Shown: positions 6,685-12,886 of the stretch, piece after piece
How positions within the stretch are numbered: the first letter of the stretch is position 1
Layout: each line of letters starts with the position of its first letter
Source: JAQVEM01 sp964556165
Lineage (GTDB): Bacteria; Actinomycetota; Humimicrobiia; Humimicrobiales; Humimicrobiaceae
Direction of reading: 5' to 3'
Length of the DNA: 13,922 nt
Assembly: GCA_964556165.1 (NCBI GenBank)
Contig: CAZKVH010000028.1
Location: forward strand, 1-13,922
Made by a program: the position numbers and the translations under genes
The notes under the pieces: model-generated
Databases searched by the model: none
What the model saw: only the letters and a program-made list of their open reading frames with translations
Told to the model about the DNA's origin: nothing

Positions 6685-8187
6685 TTACCAGATTGATTTA
6701 AGTTTCCATACATCAAGAGATATAAGTTTAACCTTTCCACCACGGGTGAATAATTCAATATCCCTTAGCTCTGACTGGGGGTATATATTGTTTGTCAAAC
6801 AAGCCCGCCCATCATCTGCGAATATTTCCACTATCGAGGTATCCACAAAGATATGGAGCTTTAATGTTTTGCTGCTAGCAGACCCAAGCCTGCAAGTCTT
6901 TATACCTTCACTTCCGGAACTGGACCGTCTTCTGCTAAAACTCAATTCTCTGGCTTTTACATTGTATAAAACTTCCGCTTTCTCACTCTCGCTTACTGAA
7001 CACTTCAGACTGAATCCTAGCTCCTGGGCTTTACAGCCCCTAATTTCAAATTCTGCAATTATCTCAAGGCATTTGCCACTAACTTCTCCGGGCAGTACCC
7101 TTACACCGGGAGTTATTTCGATTTCTTTCAGTCCGAAGTGAATATCCCGTAGAACCTTCAGCTCTTCTACCGGTTTGAATCTAAGATGACTGTCATCGTC
7201 CAGCTCTATAATTCTTGGTATCGACATGGCCCCACACCAGTTTTTGGCTGCAGGAAAACCAAAGCCTTTCCACCAGGGCATCCAGTTCCAGGCATTGACC
7301 CAGCCCATTATTATTCTCCTGCCCTTTCCGTCCAGAAACGTCTGGGTTATGTAATAATCAAAACCATAATCAACCTCTTCTATGATATCCCATGTAAATT
7401 TAGCTGTTTTATAATCCATATCTCCCACAATGTAAAAGGTGTTCTTTCCGGCAATTCCCATAGGAGAAAAAATAAGAACATATCTATCTCCTATCCTGAA
7501 GAAGTCCGGGCACTCCCACATAGTCCCCAGGGAGCCGTCGCTTTCAGCAAGTACTCCTATATAATCCCATTTTTTCAAATTATCCGAACTGTAGAGTAAA
7601 GCCATCCCTTTTCCATCCCTGCTTGACCCGATAACCGTATACCATTTATTATCATGCTTCCATACCCTGGGGTCTCTGAAATCCATAGCTACTCCGTCAG
7701 GTGGCGCTGGAATAACAGGGTTTCCTTCGTATTTCTCGAATACAACACCGTTGGCACTGGTAGCCAGACACTGGGTCTGCACTAACCTGCCACCCCTCTC
7801 TACAGCTCCCGTATAAATAATGCTGAGTGTTCCTTTATCATCAACAGCACTTCCTGAAAAGCAGCCTCCCCTTTTGTCTAAATCACAATCCTCGCTGGGA
7901 GCAAGAGCAATTGGAAGATGTTCCCAGTATACAAGATCCTTACTTTTTGCATGCCCCCAGTGCATTGTCCCCCACCTGGGAGCGTAGGGATTATGCTGGT
8001 AAAACATGTGATATTCACTCTTATAATATATCAGGCCGTTTGGGTCACTAATCCAGTAAGCCGGAGCCATAAAATGGTATTTAAGCCTGTAGCGGTCTTT
8101 TGCAACTTCCTCCCTAACTTTATTTATGGATTCTTCAGCTTTTTTTACTAATTCCTGGTGTCCAGGTTTGTCCGAACCACTATTGAT
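6685..8187 (-). CDS. GH32 beta-fructosidase (sucrose/sucrose-6-phosphate hydrolase type)
   Basis: This enzyme hydrolyses terminal beta-fructofuranosyl bonds of sucrose, sucrose 6-phosphate or small fructans. It has the five-bladed propeller motifs: WISDPNG (a WMNDPNG variant) with nucleophile Asp48, FRDPRV with Asp172, and WECPD with acid/base Glu225. A C-terminal beta-sandwich ends in the typical FVDTSIVEIFADDG. There is no signal peptide, so it acts in the cytoplasm. The first ATG is at 8070, but it truncates the fold: the 39 codons upstream encode a normal GH32 lead-in (ELVKKAEESINKV...DRYRLKYHF) and contain no ATG, GTG or TTG before a stop at 8206-8208. I therefore place the start at ATC 8187, exactly 7 nt after GGAGG, giving 500 residues; ATT at 8193 is the alternative. 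The gene lies 62 nt after the esterase and 35 nt before the kinase. Sucrose against sucrose 6-phosphate cannot be decided from sequence. Confidence 0.93.
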   Translation of the reverse strand: MNSGSDKPGHQELVKKAEESINKVREEVAKDRYRLKYHFMAPAYWISDPNGLIYYKSEYHMFYQHNPYAPRWGTMHWGHAKSKDLVYWEHLPIALAPSEDCDLDKRGGCFSGSAVDDKGTLSIIYTGAVERGGRLVQTQCLATSANGVVFEKYEGNPVIPAPPDGVAMDFRDPRVWKHDNKWYTVIGSSRDGKGMALLYSSDNLKKWDYIGVLAESDGSLGTMWECPDFFRIGDRYVLIFSPMGIAGKNTFYIVGDMDYKTAKFTWDIIEEVDYGFDYYITQTFLDGKGRRIIMGWVNAWNWMPWWKGFGFPAAKNWCGAMSIPRIIELDDDSHLRFKPVEELKVLRDIHFGLKEIEITPGVRVLPGEVSGKCLEIIAEFEIRGCKAQELGFSLKCSVSESEKAEVLYNVKARELSFSRRRSSSGSEGIKTCRLGSASSKTLKLHIFVDTSIVEIFADDGRACLTNNIYPQSELRDIELFTRGGKVKLISLDVWKLKSIW

Positions 8188-8194
8188 TGTAATC

Positions 8195-8200
8195 CCTCCT
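8195..8200 (-). promoter_or_regulatory. Shine-Dalgarno deciding the GH32 start (ATC)
   Basis: The minus strand reads AAGAGGAGGG here, with AGGAGG at 8195-8200. A 7-nt spacer leads to ATC (8185-8187), in frame with GH32. No ATG, GTG or TTG in this frame lies between this site and codon 40 of the enzyme. Confidence 0.7.
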
Positions 8201-8249
8201 CTTAACTATTTATCTTCTTAAACATCAATAAAATATTAATTAAAAAAAC

Positions 8250-9206
8250 CTATCCCATCTCATTGAATACTTTCTTCAAGAATTCCGCTGTTTCAGCGAT
8301 AGCAGGCCTTACTGCATCTGATATTGCATCCATCGTAAAAAATCCATGCATAAATTCTTTATAGCATCTTATAGCCACTGGCACCCCTGCTTCTGCAAGT
8401 TTCAATGCATACGCATGCCCTTCATCTCTTAGTACATCGTATCCTGCAGTAATTACATAAGCAGGTGGAAGATTGGAGAAATCTTTTGCCAGGATTGGAG
8501 ATACATAAGGGTTTATACGTTTATCCTCACTATTTAGATATCTCTCAATAGCCAGAGGCATATCTTTTGTATCAAGCAGGTTACCTTCTCCGAATAATTT
8601 AAAGGATTCATAGTCAAAACTTGAAAGATCTACTGCCGGATATATAAGAACCTGATATCCAATGGATGAAACAATACCTCTATCCCTTGCCATAAGTGTA
8701 ACAGCAGCAGCGATATTGCCCCCCGCACTATCACCACATATTACTATACGTGACCTGTCCAGACCATATTCATTTCCATTTTTCAGTATCCATATCAAAG
8801 CAGAGTAACAATCTTCGACGGGCTCCGGAAATTTGTGCTCGGGTGACAGGCCATAGCCAACTGAGACAACCGCACCCGACGAAAGATTAGCAATCCTGGT
8901 ACAAAAACTCTCATAGTTTTTAATATTTCCAAAAACCCAGCCACCTCCATGAAAAAACAGCAAAACAGGTAAAGATGGTCTTCCCTCCGGTTTATATAAA
9001 CGAAGGGTTATATCATTTTTATAACCTCTGATAACAATATCCTTTAAGTCAAAAACTTTCTCCGGTCTGCTTATTTCGGAAGATGTAATCTCATCGGCTA
9101 CGATCCTCGCCTTTTCGATATCCGGTATAGAAAATACTGTCTTTTGCTTTAGTTTGACTTCCTTTAAATACTTTTCGAATTCAGGATCCATATTCCTTGT
9201 ATCCAT
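8250..9206 (-). CDS. Alpha/beta hydrolase, HSL (family IV) esterase
   Basis: This is a 318-residue carboxylesterase of the hormone-sensitive-lipase family, likely acting on short acyl esters such as acetyl groups. The oxyanion motif HGGGW is at 86-90. The nucleophile Ser160 is in GDSAGG, the acid Asp257 in DVLRDEG, and His287 in FMHGF, so the triad is complete. The segment VGYGLSPEHKFP replaces the usual VDYRLAPEHPFP, a small departure near the active site. It has no signal peptide. The ATG start is supported by AAAGGAGA. It lies between the permease genes and GH32 in the same direction, 107 nt after the permease stop. A job in removing acyl groups from imported sugar esters would suit this position, but that is inference. 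Confidence 0.93.
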   Translation of the reverse strand: MDTRNMDPEFEKYLKEVKLKQKTVFSIPDIEKARIVADEITSSEISRPEKVFDLKDIVIRGYKNDITLRLYKPEGRPSLPVLLFFHGGGWVFGNIKNYESFCTRIANLSSGAVVSVGYGLSPEHKFPEPVEDCYSALIWILKNGNEYGLDRSRIVICGDSAGGNIAAAVTLMARDRGIVSSIGYQVLIYPAVDLSSFDYESFKLFGEGNLLDTKDMPLAIERYLNSEDKRINPYVSPILAKDFSNLPPAYVITAGYDVLRDEGHAYALKLAEAGVPVAIRCYKEFMHGFFTMDAISDAVRPAIAETAEFLKKVFNEMG

Positions 9207-9313
9207 ATTTCAGGCTCTCCTTTCTATAAACATAAATTTCGCAAGACATCATAAGTCCGGCACTGCACTATATTTCTCCGATACTCTCAAAATGCATTTT
9301 ATAAAGTTATTAC

Positions 9314-9826
9314 TCACTTAACCGATCCCTGTATAATACCTTTGATAATATATCTCTGCAGGAAGAGATATATTATAAGCAGAGGGGCAACTGTCATAAT
9401 GAGACCTGACATTAAAAGCCCGTAATCTACAGTATAAGTTTGATAGAAGCGGTAAGTTGCCAGGGGTAGCGTCATATTGGACGGCCTTAGCAGCACCAGA
9501 TTGGGCAGTAAAAAATCATTCCATATCCAGAGCATATCCAGAACGGCAATGGTTATTGTCGTAGGTTTTAAAAGCGGAAAAACTACATAGAAAAATACCT
9601 GCATATTCGTTGCTCCGTCAATCATAGCCGCTTCTTCCATTTCAATTGGTATGCCTTTTATAAATCCATGATAGATGAAAACAGCCAGAGAAGTCCCAAA
9701 TCCGATATAAAGGTAGATTAATGCCCATATACTATTCATCATTTTGACAGTACCGAATATTCTTACCATGGGTATCATAATGGCCTGGAATGGAATAAGC
9801 ATTGAACCCACCATTATAAAAAAAAT
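9314..9826 (-). CDS. Sugar ABC transporter permease, MalG type, 5' part lost in N gap
   Basis: The C-terminal 170 residues of a binding-protein-dependent sugar permease of the MalG/UgpE class are visible. The sequence begins near the third or fourth membrane segment (IFFIMVGSMLIPFQAIMIP) and contains the EAA loop (EEAAMIDGATNMQVFFYVVFPLLKP), which docks on the transporter ATPase. It ends with LPLATYRFYQTYTVDYG and a last membrane helix followed by a normal C-terminus (GIIQGSVK). Roughly 85-110 N-terminal residues that this family always has are missing because they fall in the N run. The apparent continuous frame through the N run with the upstream permease is an artefact of gap length. Confidence 0.95.
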   Translation of the reverse strand: MFFIMVGSMLIPFQAIMIPMVRIFGTVKMMNSIWALIYLYIGFGTSLAVFIYHGFIKGIPIEMEEAAMIDGATNMQVFFYVVFPLLKPTTITIAVLDMLWIWNDFLLPNLVLLRPSNMTLPLATYRFYQTYTVDYGLLMSGLIMTVAPLLIIYLFLQRYIIKGIIQGSVK

Positions 9827-9926
9827 NNNNNNNNNNNNNNNNNNNNNNNNNNNNNNNNNNNNNNNNNNNNNNNNNNNNNNNNNNNNNNNNNNNNNNNNNN
9901 NNNNNNNNNNNNNNNNNNNNNNNNNN
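9827..9926. other. Assembly gap, exactly 100 N
   Basis: This is a run of 100 N. It has to contain the last membrane helix of the MalF-type permease and about 85-110 residues of the MalG-type permease, which need about 350 nt or more. The 100 N are therefore a placeholder of fixed length, not a measured gap. Confidence 0.95.
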
Positions 9927-10738
9927 AGGAAAAAAGCTTCAGCCTGCCCTATACCATATTGCTGTGCTAAAAATGCCTTTTCGTAAACATGCATGGATAT
10001 TAGCTCGGTACTTTTAAATGGCCCTCCATGAGTCAATGAAAGATTAATGTCGTATACAATAAAACCCCTCTGAAAAGATAAAAAAATACAGACAATAAAG
10101 GAGGGGATCATAAAAGGAAGAATGATATTTTTCAACTTTACAAACTCACTTGCCCCATCGATGCTTGCCGCTTCAAGCACATCTTTTGGTACACTTATAA
10201 ACCCGGCAATATAAATTATCATCATATAACCTGAATATTGCCAGACCGTAGCAAGTACTAACGCCCAGAGTGCTTTAGTAGGGTCACCGAGCCATGATTT
10301 TGCAAAAAAAGGGATAAAGTTCTTTCCTATATATACAAAAACTTCTGAAAAAATAAAATTCCATATAAGCCCCAGTACAATTCCACCTATTAAATTTGAC
10401 GAAAAGAAACCTGCCCTGAAAAAATTCTCCCCTTTAATACCACTCGTCAGAATATAAGCAAGGAAAAAAGCTATTATATTGGTCAGTATTACCATGGCAA
10501 AAACATATTTAAGTGTTACCGTGAAAGATGTCCAGAAAGCCTGGCTGGTAAAAAGAGTAATATAATTCTTTATGCCGACAAAATCATAAGCCCTGGACAG
10601 GCCATTCCAATTTGTAAATGTAAGGTATATTCCAAAAATAAACGAAAAAATAATAACTGAAGTGAATATAAAAGTTGATGGTCCTGCAAAAAGCAGGTAG
10701 GTTTTTACCTTACTTAAAAAGCTCTTTTCCCGTTCTAT
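9927..10738 (-). CDS. Sugar ABC transporter permease, MalF type, 3' end lost in N gap
   Basis: This is the first permease of the importer: 270 residues visible. It starts with a short basic tail (REKSFLSKVK), then a first membrane helix and the class-typical periplasmic lead-in (LTFTNWNGLSRAYDFVGIKNY). The EAA loop with EAASIDGASEFVKLKNIILP is at about residues 189-208, followed by LSLTHGGPF. The last helix is in the N gap. The first ATG (10495) would delete the first membrane helix. The 81 codons upstream clearly belong to the protein but hold no ATG, GTG or TTG before a stop at about 10750. I place the start at ATA 10738, 7 nt after GGAGG; a CTG at codon 15 has no SD. No ATPase gene is nearby, so a shared MsmK-type ATPase is expected elsewhere. 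Confidence 0.94.
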
Positions 10739-10745
10739 CGCAAAC

Positions 10746-10750
10746 CCTCC
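10746..10750 (-). promoter_or_regulatory. Shine-Dalgarno deciding the permease start (ATA)
   Basis: GGAGG (in AGGGAGGG on the minus strand) is followed by the 7-nt spacer GTTTGCG and then ATA at 10736-10738, in frame with the MalF-type permease. The spacing is identical to that of the kinase gene, which uses ATG. Confidence 0.7.
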
Positions 10751-10765
10751 CTAACTAAGTATTAT

Positions 10766-10797
10766 AAAAAAAGCTCTGAATAGATTCGCTCTTTTTT
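10766..10797 (-). terminator. Weak hairpin between binding-protein and permease genes
   Basis: Read leftward, AAAAAAGAGC (10788-10797) can pair with GCTTTTTTT (10766-10774), one pair being G-U, around a 13-nt loop. The stem has only two G-C pairs and its T-run is part of the stem. It could act as a weak, leaky terminator after the binding-protein gene, letting only part of transcription continue into the permeases. A minus-strand TATAAT (10761-10766) directly after it may be a second start, but no -35 is visible. Confidence 0.4.
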
Positions 10798-10882
10798 AAA
10801 CTATCTATAAAAACCAAAAGAAACAAATAAAAAACAACCCAAAAAAGCTTCAATCTAACATTTAATTATTAAGATACTACAT

Positions 10883-10906
10883 ATAATAAATATTTATATT
10901 TATTAT
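10883..10906. repeat. AT-only palindrome in intergenic spacer
   Basis: Two perfect 11-bp arms (ATAATAAATAT at 10883-10893 and ATATTTATTAT at 10896-10906) flank TT. It contains no G or C, so it may be chance in such AT-rich DNA. It adds a second inverted repeat to the 332-bp spacer between the binding-protein and permease genes. Confidence 0.4.
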
Positions 10907-10943
10907 TCAGTCTTTAATAAAAAAATACCACTAATTTATATCC

Positions 10944-11002
10944 GAGAATGGATCTTAAAGTAACGATATCTCTTATGACATCCTCCAATAAAATCCATTC
11001 TC
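10944..11002 (-). repeat. Inverted repeat after the binding-protein gene
   Basis: GAGAATGGAT (10944-10953) and ATCCATTCTC (10993-11002) are perfect 10-bp arms with a 39-nt loop. In the leftward transcript this would fold about 70 nt after the binding-protein stop. No T-run follows directly. Such 3' hairpins commonly shield binding-protein messages from exonucleases; that role is inferred. The loop exposes a GGAGG on the minus strand. Confidence 0.5.
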
Positions 11003-11070
11003 TTCAATAATAGCACTGCATCAATGAATATCTATAAATCCAGACTCAATATAACTCATTTTGTACCAGG

Positions 11071-12447
11071 TTATTCTATTGCTTCAAAATAAGCTTCGAT
11101 TTCTCCAGCCAATCCTGCTCTGTCTATCTGGTCAGCCAGATATTTCTGCATTGACGCACCTAAAACAGACCAGTGGTCAGGAGGTACTGATAATGCCATC
11201 GGCAGGGTATTTCCCTCTGACATATAACTTATAATTGAATGTGCCAGTGGATCTTCCGGTGCAAGCGTAATGTTTGAGAAAGCCGGGATACAACTGCACT
11301 TGTTTACCAGTGCATCCTGTCCGGATGGCTCATATACGAGCCAGTCGAGAAATGCCAGAGCTGCAGCCTGCTGAGCTTCACTATTCTGCTCTTTATCTAC
11401 CGTTATATACTTAGTAGGACTAACCGTTATCCTACCATTACCATAATCATCTGCATTATTACTTATTGGTACAGGAATGAAACCATAATCGCCATCTGCT
11501 GTATCAAAGCTTGATATCTGAGGCCATGCCCAGTTGCCCATAAACCAGAAACCTACTTCACCCAGACCAAGAGATTCTGGACCCTGCTCGTAGGTTGGTG
11601 CCAATGGGTCACCTTTTTCCATGTTATTTTCCTTCATCAGATCAAATGTATCCATCAAACCATTGAATCCATCGTTTTCTATAAGAGCAACTTCACCAGC
11701 TGCTAAATCATCCAGCCATGCAACTACTCCAGGGTAATCAGTAGCCTGTACGGTATAAGATATTGTCAGATAATGTGCACCCAGTGACCAATCCATTGGT
11801 GAGATAGTTATCGGTTCAACACCTGTTGCAGCTATTGCTTCAAATGCAGACTTAAGATCATCAAGAGTTTTTATGGATGCCGGGTCGACAGATGCTGCAT
11901 CCAGTACTGCTCCGTTGTAAATAAAAGCATATCCTTCTACTGTAAAAGGAAAGGCCACTACACTTCCATCTGACATTGTTCCAAATGCCAGATTCCCTGC
12001 TGCTGCATCATCTATCCACTTTTCATTGGAAAGATCTAAAATCTTCTCCTGCATCAATTCTATTTGTCCGGCATCAAGCATTGCCAGAGCGGGTGCATTA
12101 CCTGCAGCATATAGAGCTGTTATTCTTTCAAATGGTGATGAGCCTTCAGGTGCTGTTATTACTTCTACTGTAATTCCAAGATGCTCTTCACTGAAAAGTG
12201 CAGCAGCTTCCTCCAGCTGAACCTGAATTTCACTCTTTGAATTCATAAACTGGATATCAGCTGGCTCCAGTGCAGCTGCTTCCTCTGCTTCCTCCTCTAC
12301 TTCTTCTTCCACTTCTTCTACAGCTTCTTCTGCTTCCTCTTCCACTTCTTCTACCGCTTCTTCTGCTTTTTCACAACCTGCTAGAGTAAATGTCGAGACC
12401 ATTGCTATACTTAATACCAACACTAATACATATAACAATCTTTTCAT
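11071..12447 (-). CDS. Sugar ABC transporter substrate-binding lipoprotein
   Basis: This 458-residue extracellular solute-binding protein (family 1, MalE/MsmE-like) captures the sugar for the two permeases. A hydrophobic signal peptide ends in the lipobox LAGC with Cys25 as the lipidated residue. An unusual spacer of about 34 residues follows, made almost only of Glu, Ala and Val, partly an 11-residue tandem repeat. The mature fold begins near DIQFMNSKSEIQVQ and shows class features such as ALAMLDAGQIELM, EVGFWFMGNWAWPQI and ALAFLDWLVYEPSG. The ligand cannot be read from the sequence; the neighbouring GH32 and GH13_18 genes point to sucrose or a fructo-oligosaccharide. The ATG start has AAGGAG about 8 nt upstream. 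It is the first large gene of the leftward operon, under the two operators at 12727-12799. Confidence 0.96.
   Translation of the reverse strand: MKRLLYVLVLVLSIAMVSTFTLAGCEKAEEAVEEVEEEAEEAVEEVEEEVEEEAEEAAALEPADIQFMNSKSEIQVQLEEAAALFSEEHLGITVEVITAPEGSSPFERITALYAAGNAPALAMLDAGQIELMQEKILDLSNEKWIDDAAAGNLAFGTMSDGSVVAFPFTVEGYAFIYNGAVLDAASVDPASIKTLDDLKSAFEAIAATGVEPITISPMDWSLGAHYLTISYTVQATDYPGVVAWLDDLAAGEVALIENDGFNGLMDTFDLMKENNMEKGDPLAPTYEQGPESLGLGEVGFWFMGNWAWPQISSFDTADGDYGFIPVPISNNADDYGNGRITVSPTKYITVDKEQNSEAQQAAALAFLDWLVYEPSGQDALVNKCSCIPAFSNITLAPEDPLAHSIISYMSEGNTLPMALSVPPDHWSVLGASMQKYLADQIDRAGLAGEIEAYFEAIE
12307..12372 (-). repeat. 33-bp tandem duplication in the lipoprotein linker
   Basis: Two adjacent 33-bp units (12307-12339 and 12340-12372) differ at three positions. 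They encode 11-residue Glu/Ala/Val repeats in the spacer just after the lipidated Cys. The surrounding 12260-12370 is a GAA/GAG-rich low-complexity tract, prone to slippage in replication and to assembly error. Confidence 0.8.
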
Positions 12448-12470
12448 TTTTTTAAACTCCTTACATAACT

Positions 12471-12572
12471 TTACTTAATCAATTTAATCAAATAAAATAC
12501 TTTTTGAGATTTGTTTAGTGTATTAGCCCAATGAATCCAGGCAATACTTAAGCAAATCTCTTTTTTTTCAAT
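12471..12572 (-). CDS. Possible 33-codon leader reading frame with ATT start
   Basis: Upstream of the binding-protein gene is a very good SD (AAAGGAGATGAT, 12577-12587 region). Exactly 7 nt after GGAGA comes ATT at 12572, opening 33 codons that end in TAA at 12471, 23 nt before the binding-protein ATG. The predicted peptide starts with EKKEICLSIAWIHWANTL and ends in KLIK; I do not recognise it. It overlaps the long hairpin at 12506-12560. It could be a leader peptide linked to control of the operon. It could equally be a chance frame next to a fortuitous SD, or the SD may have lost its gene. Existence as a protein is uncertain. Confidence 0.3.
   Translation of the reverse strand: MEKKEICLSIAWIHWANTLNKSQKVFYLIKLIK
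12506..12568. other. Long hairpin in the operon leader, T8 on plus strand
   Basis: Arms 12506-12528 and 12540-12560 form about 22 pairs with two bulged bases and two G-U pairs. The end is GAGATTTG/CAAATCTC, and GTATT/AATAC plus GCC/GGC close an 11-nt loop. TTTTTTTT (12561-12568) follows on the plus strand, so in that direction it has the form of an intrinsic terminator, although no plus-strand gene precedes it. In the leftward message it would be a stable hairpin about 60 nt before the binding-protein start, without a T-run after it. Confidence 0.7.
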
Positions 12573-12726
12573 GATATCATCTCCTTTCTTTAATCTTAGA
12601 AAGAATCCACTTTTAAATATTTTTTTATATCTTTGATTTTCCCTCCTTCCTGCCAGGATTATTGTTTTTTATTTTTTTGAAATTAAGAGTATTTTTTATT
12701 TCTTTATGATACTTTTTATTAAGTTA

Positions 12727-12740
12727 TAGAAGCGCTTCCA
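12727..12740. promoter_or_regulatory. LacI-family operator O1
   Basis: TAGAAGCGCTTCCA is a 14-bp palindrome with one mismatch and a central CG, typical for LacI-family repressors. The GAAGCGCTTC core is perfect. It also resembles a CcpA cre site, so catabolite control is an alternative. It is the operator nearer the leftward sugar operon. Confidence 0.8.
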
Positions 12741-12756
12741 ATTTTGATTATTTATT

Positions 12757-12785
12757 TTGACTAATATTTAAAATATTGATAAAAT
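12757..12785 (+). promoter_or_regulatory. Promoter for the LacI-family regulator gene
   Basis: TTGACT (12757-12762) is followed by a 17 bp spacer and TAAAAT (12780-12785). Transcription would start near 12792, inside operator O2. Binding there would block the promoter, so the regulator probably represses its own gene. Confidence 0.65.
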
Positions 12786-12799
12786 TGGAAGCGATTCCA
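12786..12799. promoter_or_regulatory. LacI-family operator O2
   Basis: TGGAAGCGATTCCA is a near-perfect 14-bp palindrome with a central CG. Centre-to-centre distance to O1 is 59 bp. O1 and O2 together with their inner flanks form a 13-bp perfect inverted repeat (12733-12745 and 12781-12793) around the regulator promoter. Confidence 0.85.
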
Positions 12800-12886
12800 G
12801 TGTTAGTAATTATCAGTATATCACTTAAAAAGACAATTGCAATAAAATTTTTGGTAACATATTTTTACAGGTGATTTAAAAATATT

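Noticed and set aside
7186..7599. Plus-strand 137-codon frame inside GH32
   Set aside because: It is antisense to the conserved GH32 propeller with no ribosome site or domain; the same holds for the other antisense frames within the sugar genes and LacI.
9289..9300. AAAATGCATTTT perfect 12-bp palindrome between permease and esterase genes
   Set aside because: Short AT-rich palindromes are expected by chance in this DNA, and no promoter or operator context accompanies it.
9314..10495. Single 393-residue permease spanning the N run
   Set aside because: It contains two EAA loops and the end of one permease joined to the middle of another. The joining frame depends on an arbitrary 100-N filler.
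10961..10986. GGAGG in the loop of the 10944-11002 repeat followed by ATA at 5 nt, opening about 20 codons
   Set aside because: It resembles the SD-ATH pattern, but the peptide has no support, the spacing differs from the other cases, and an ATG directly after GGAGG runs into a stop.
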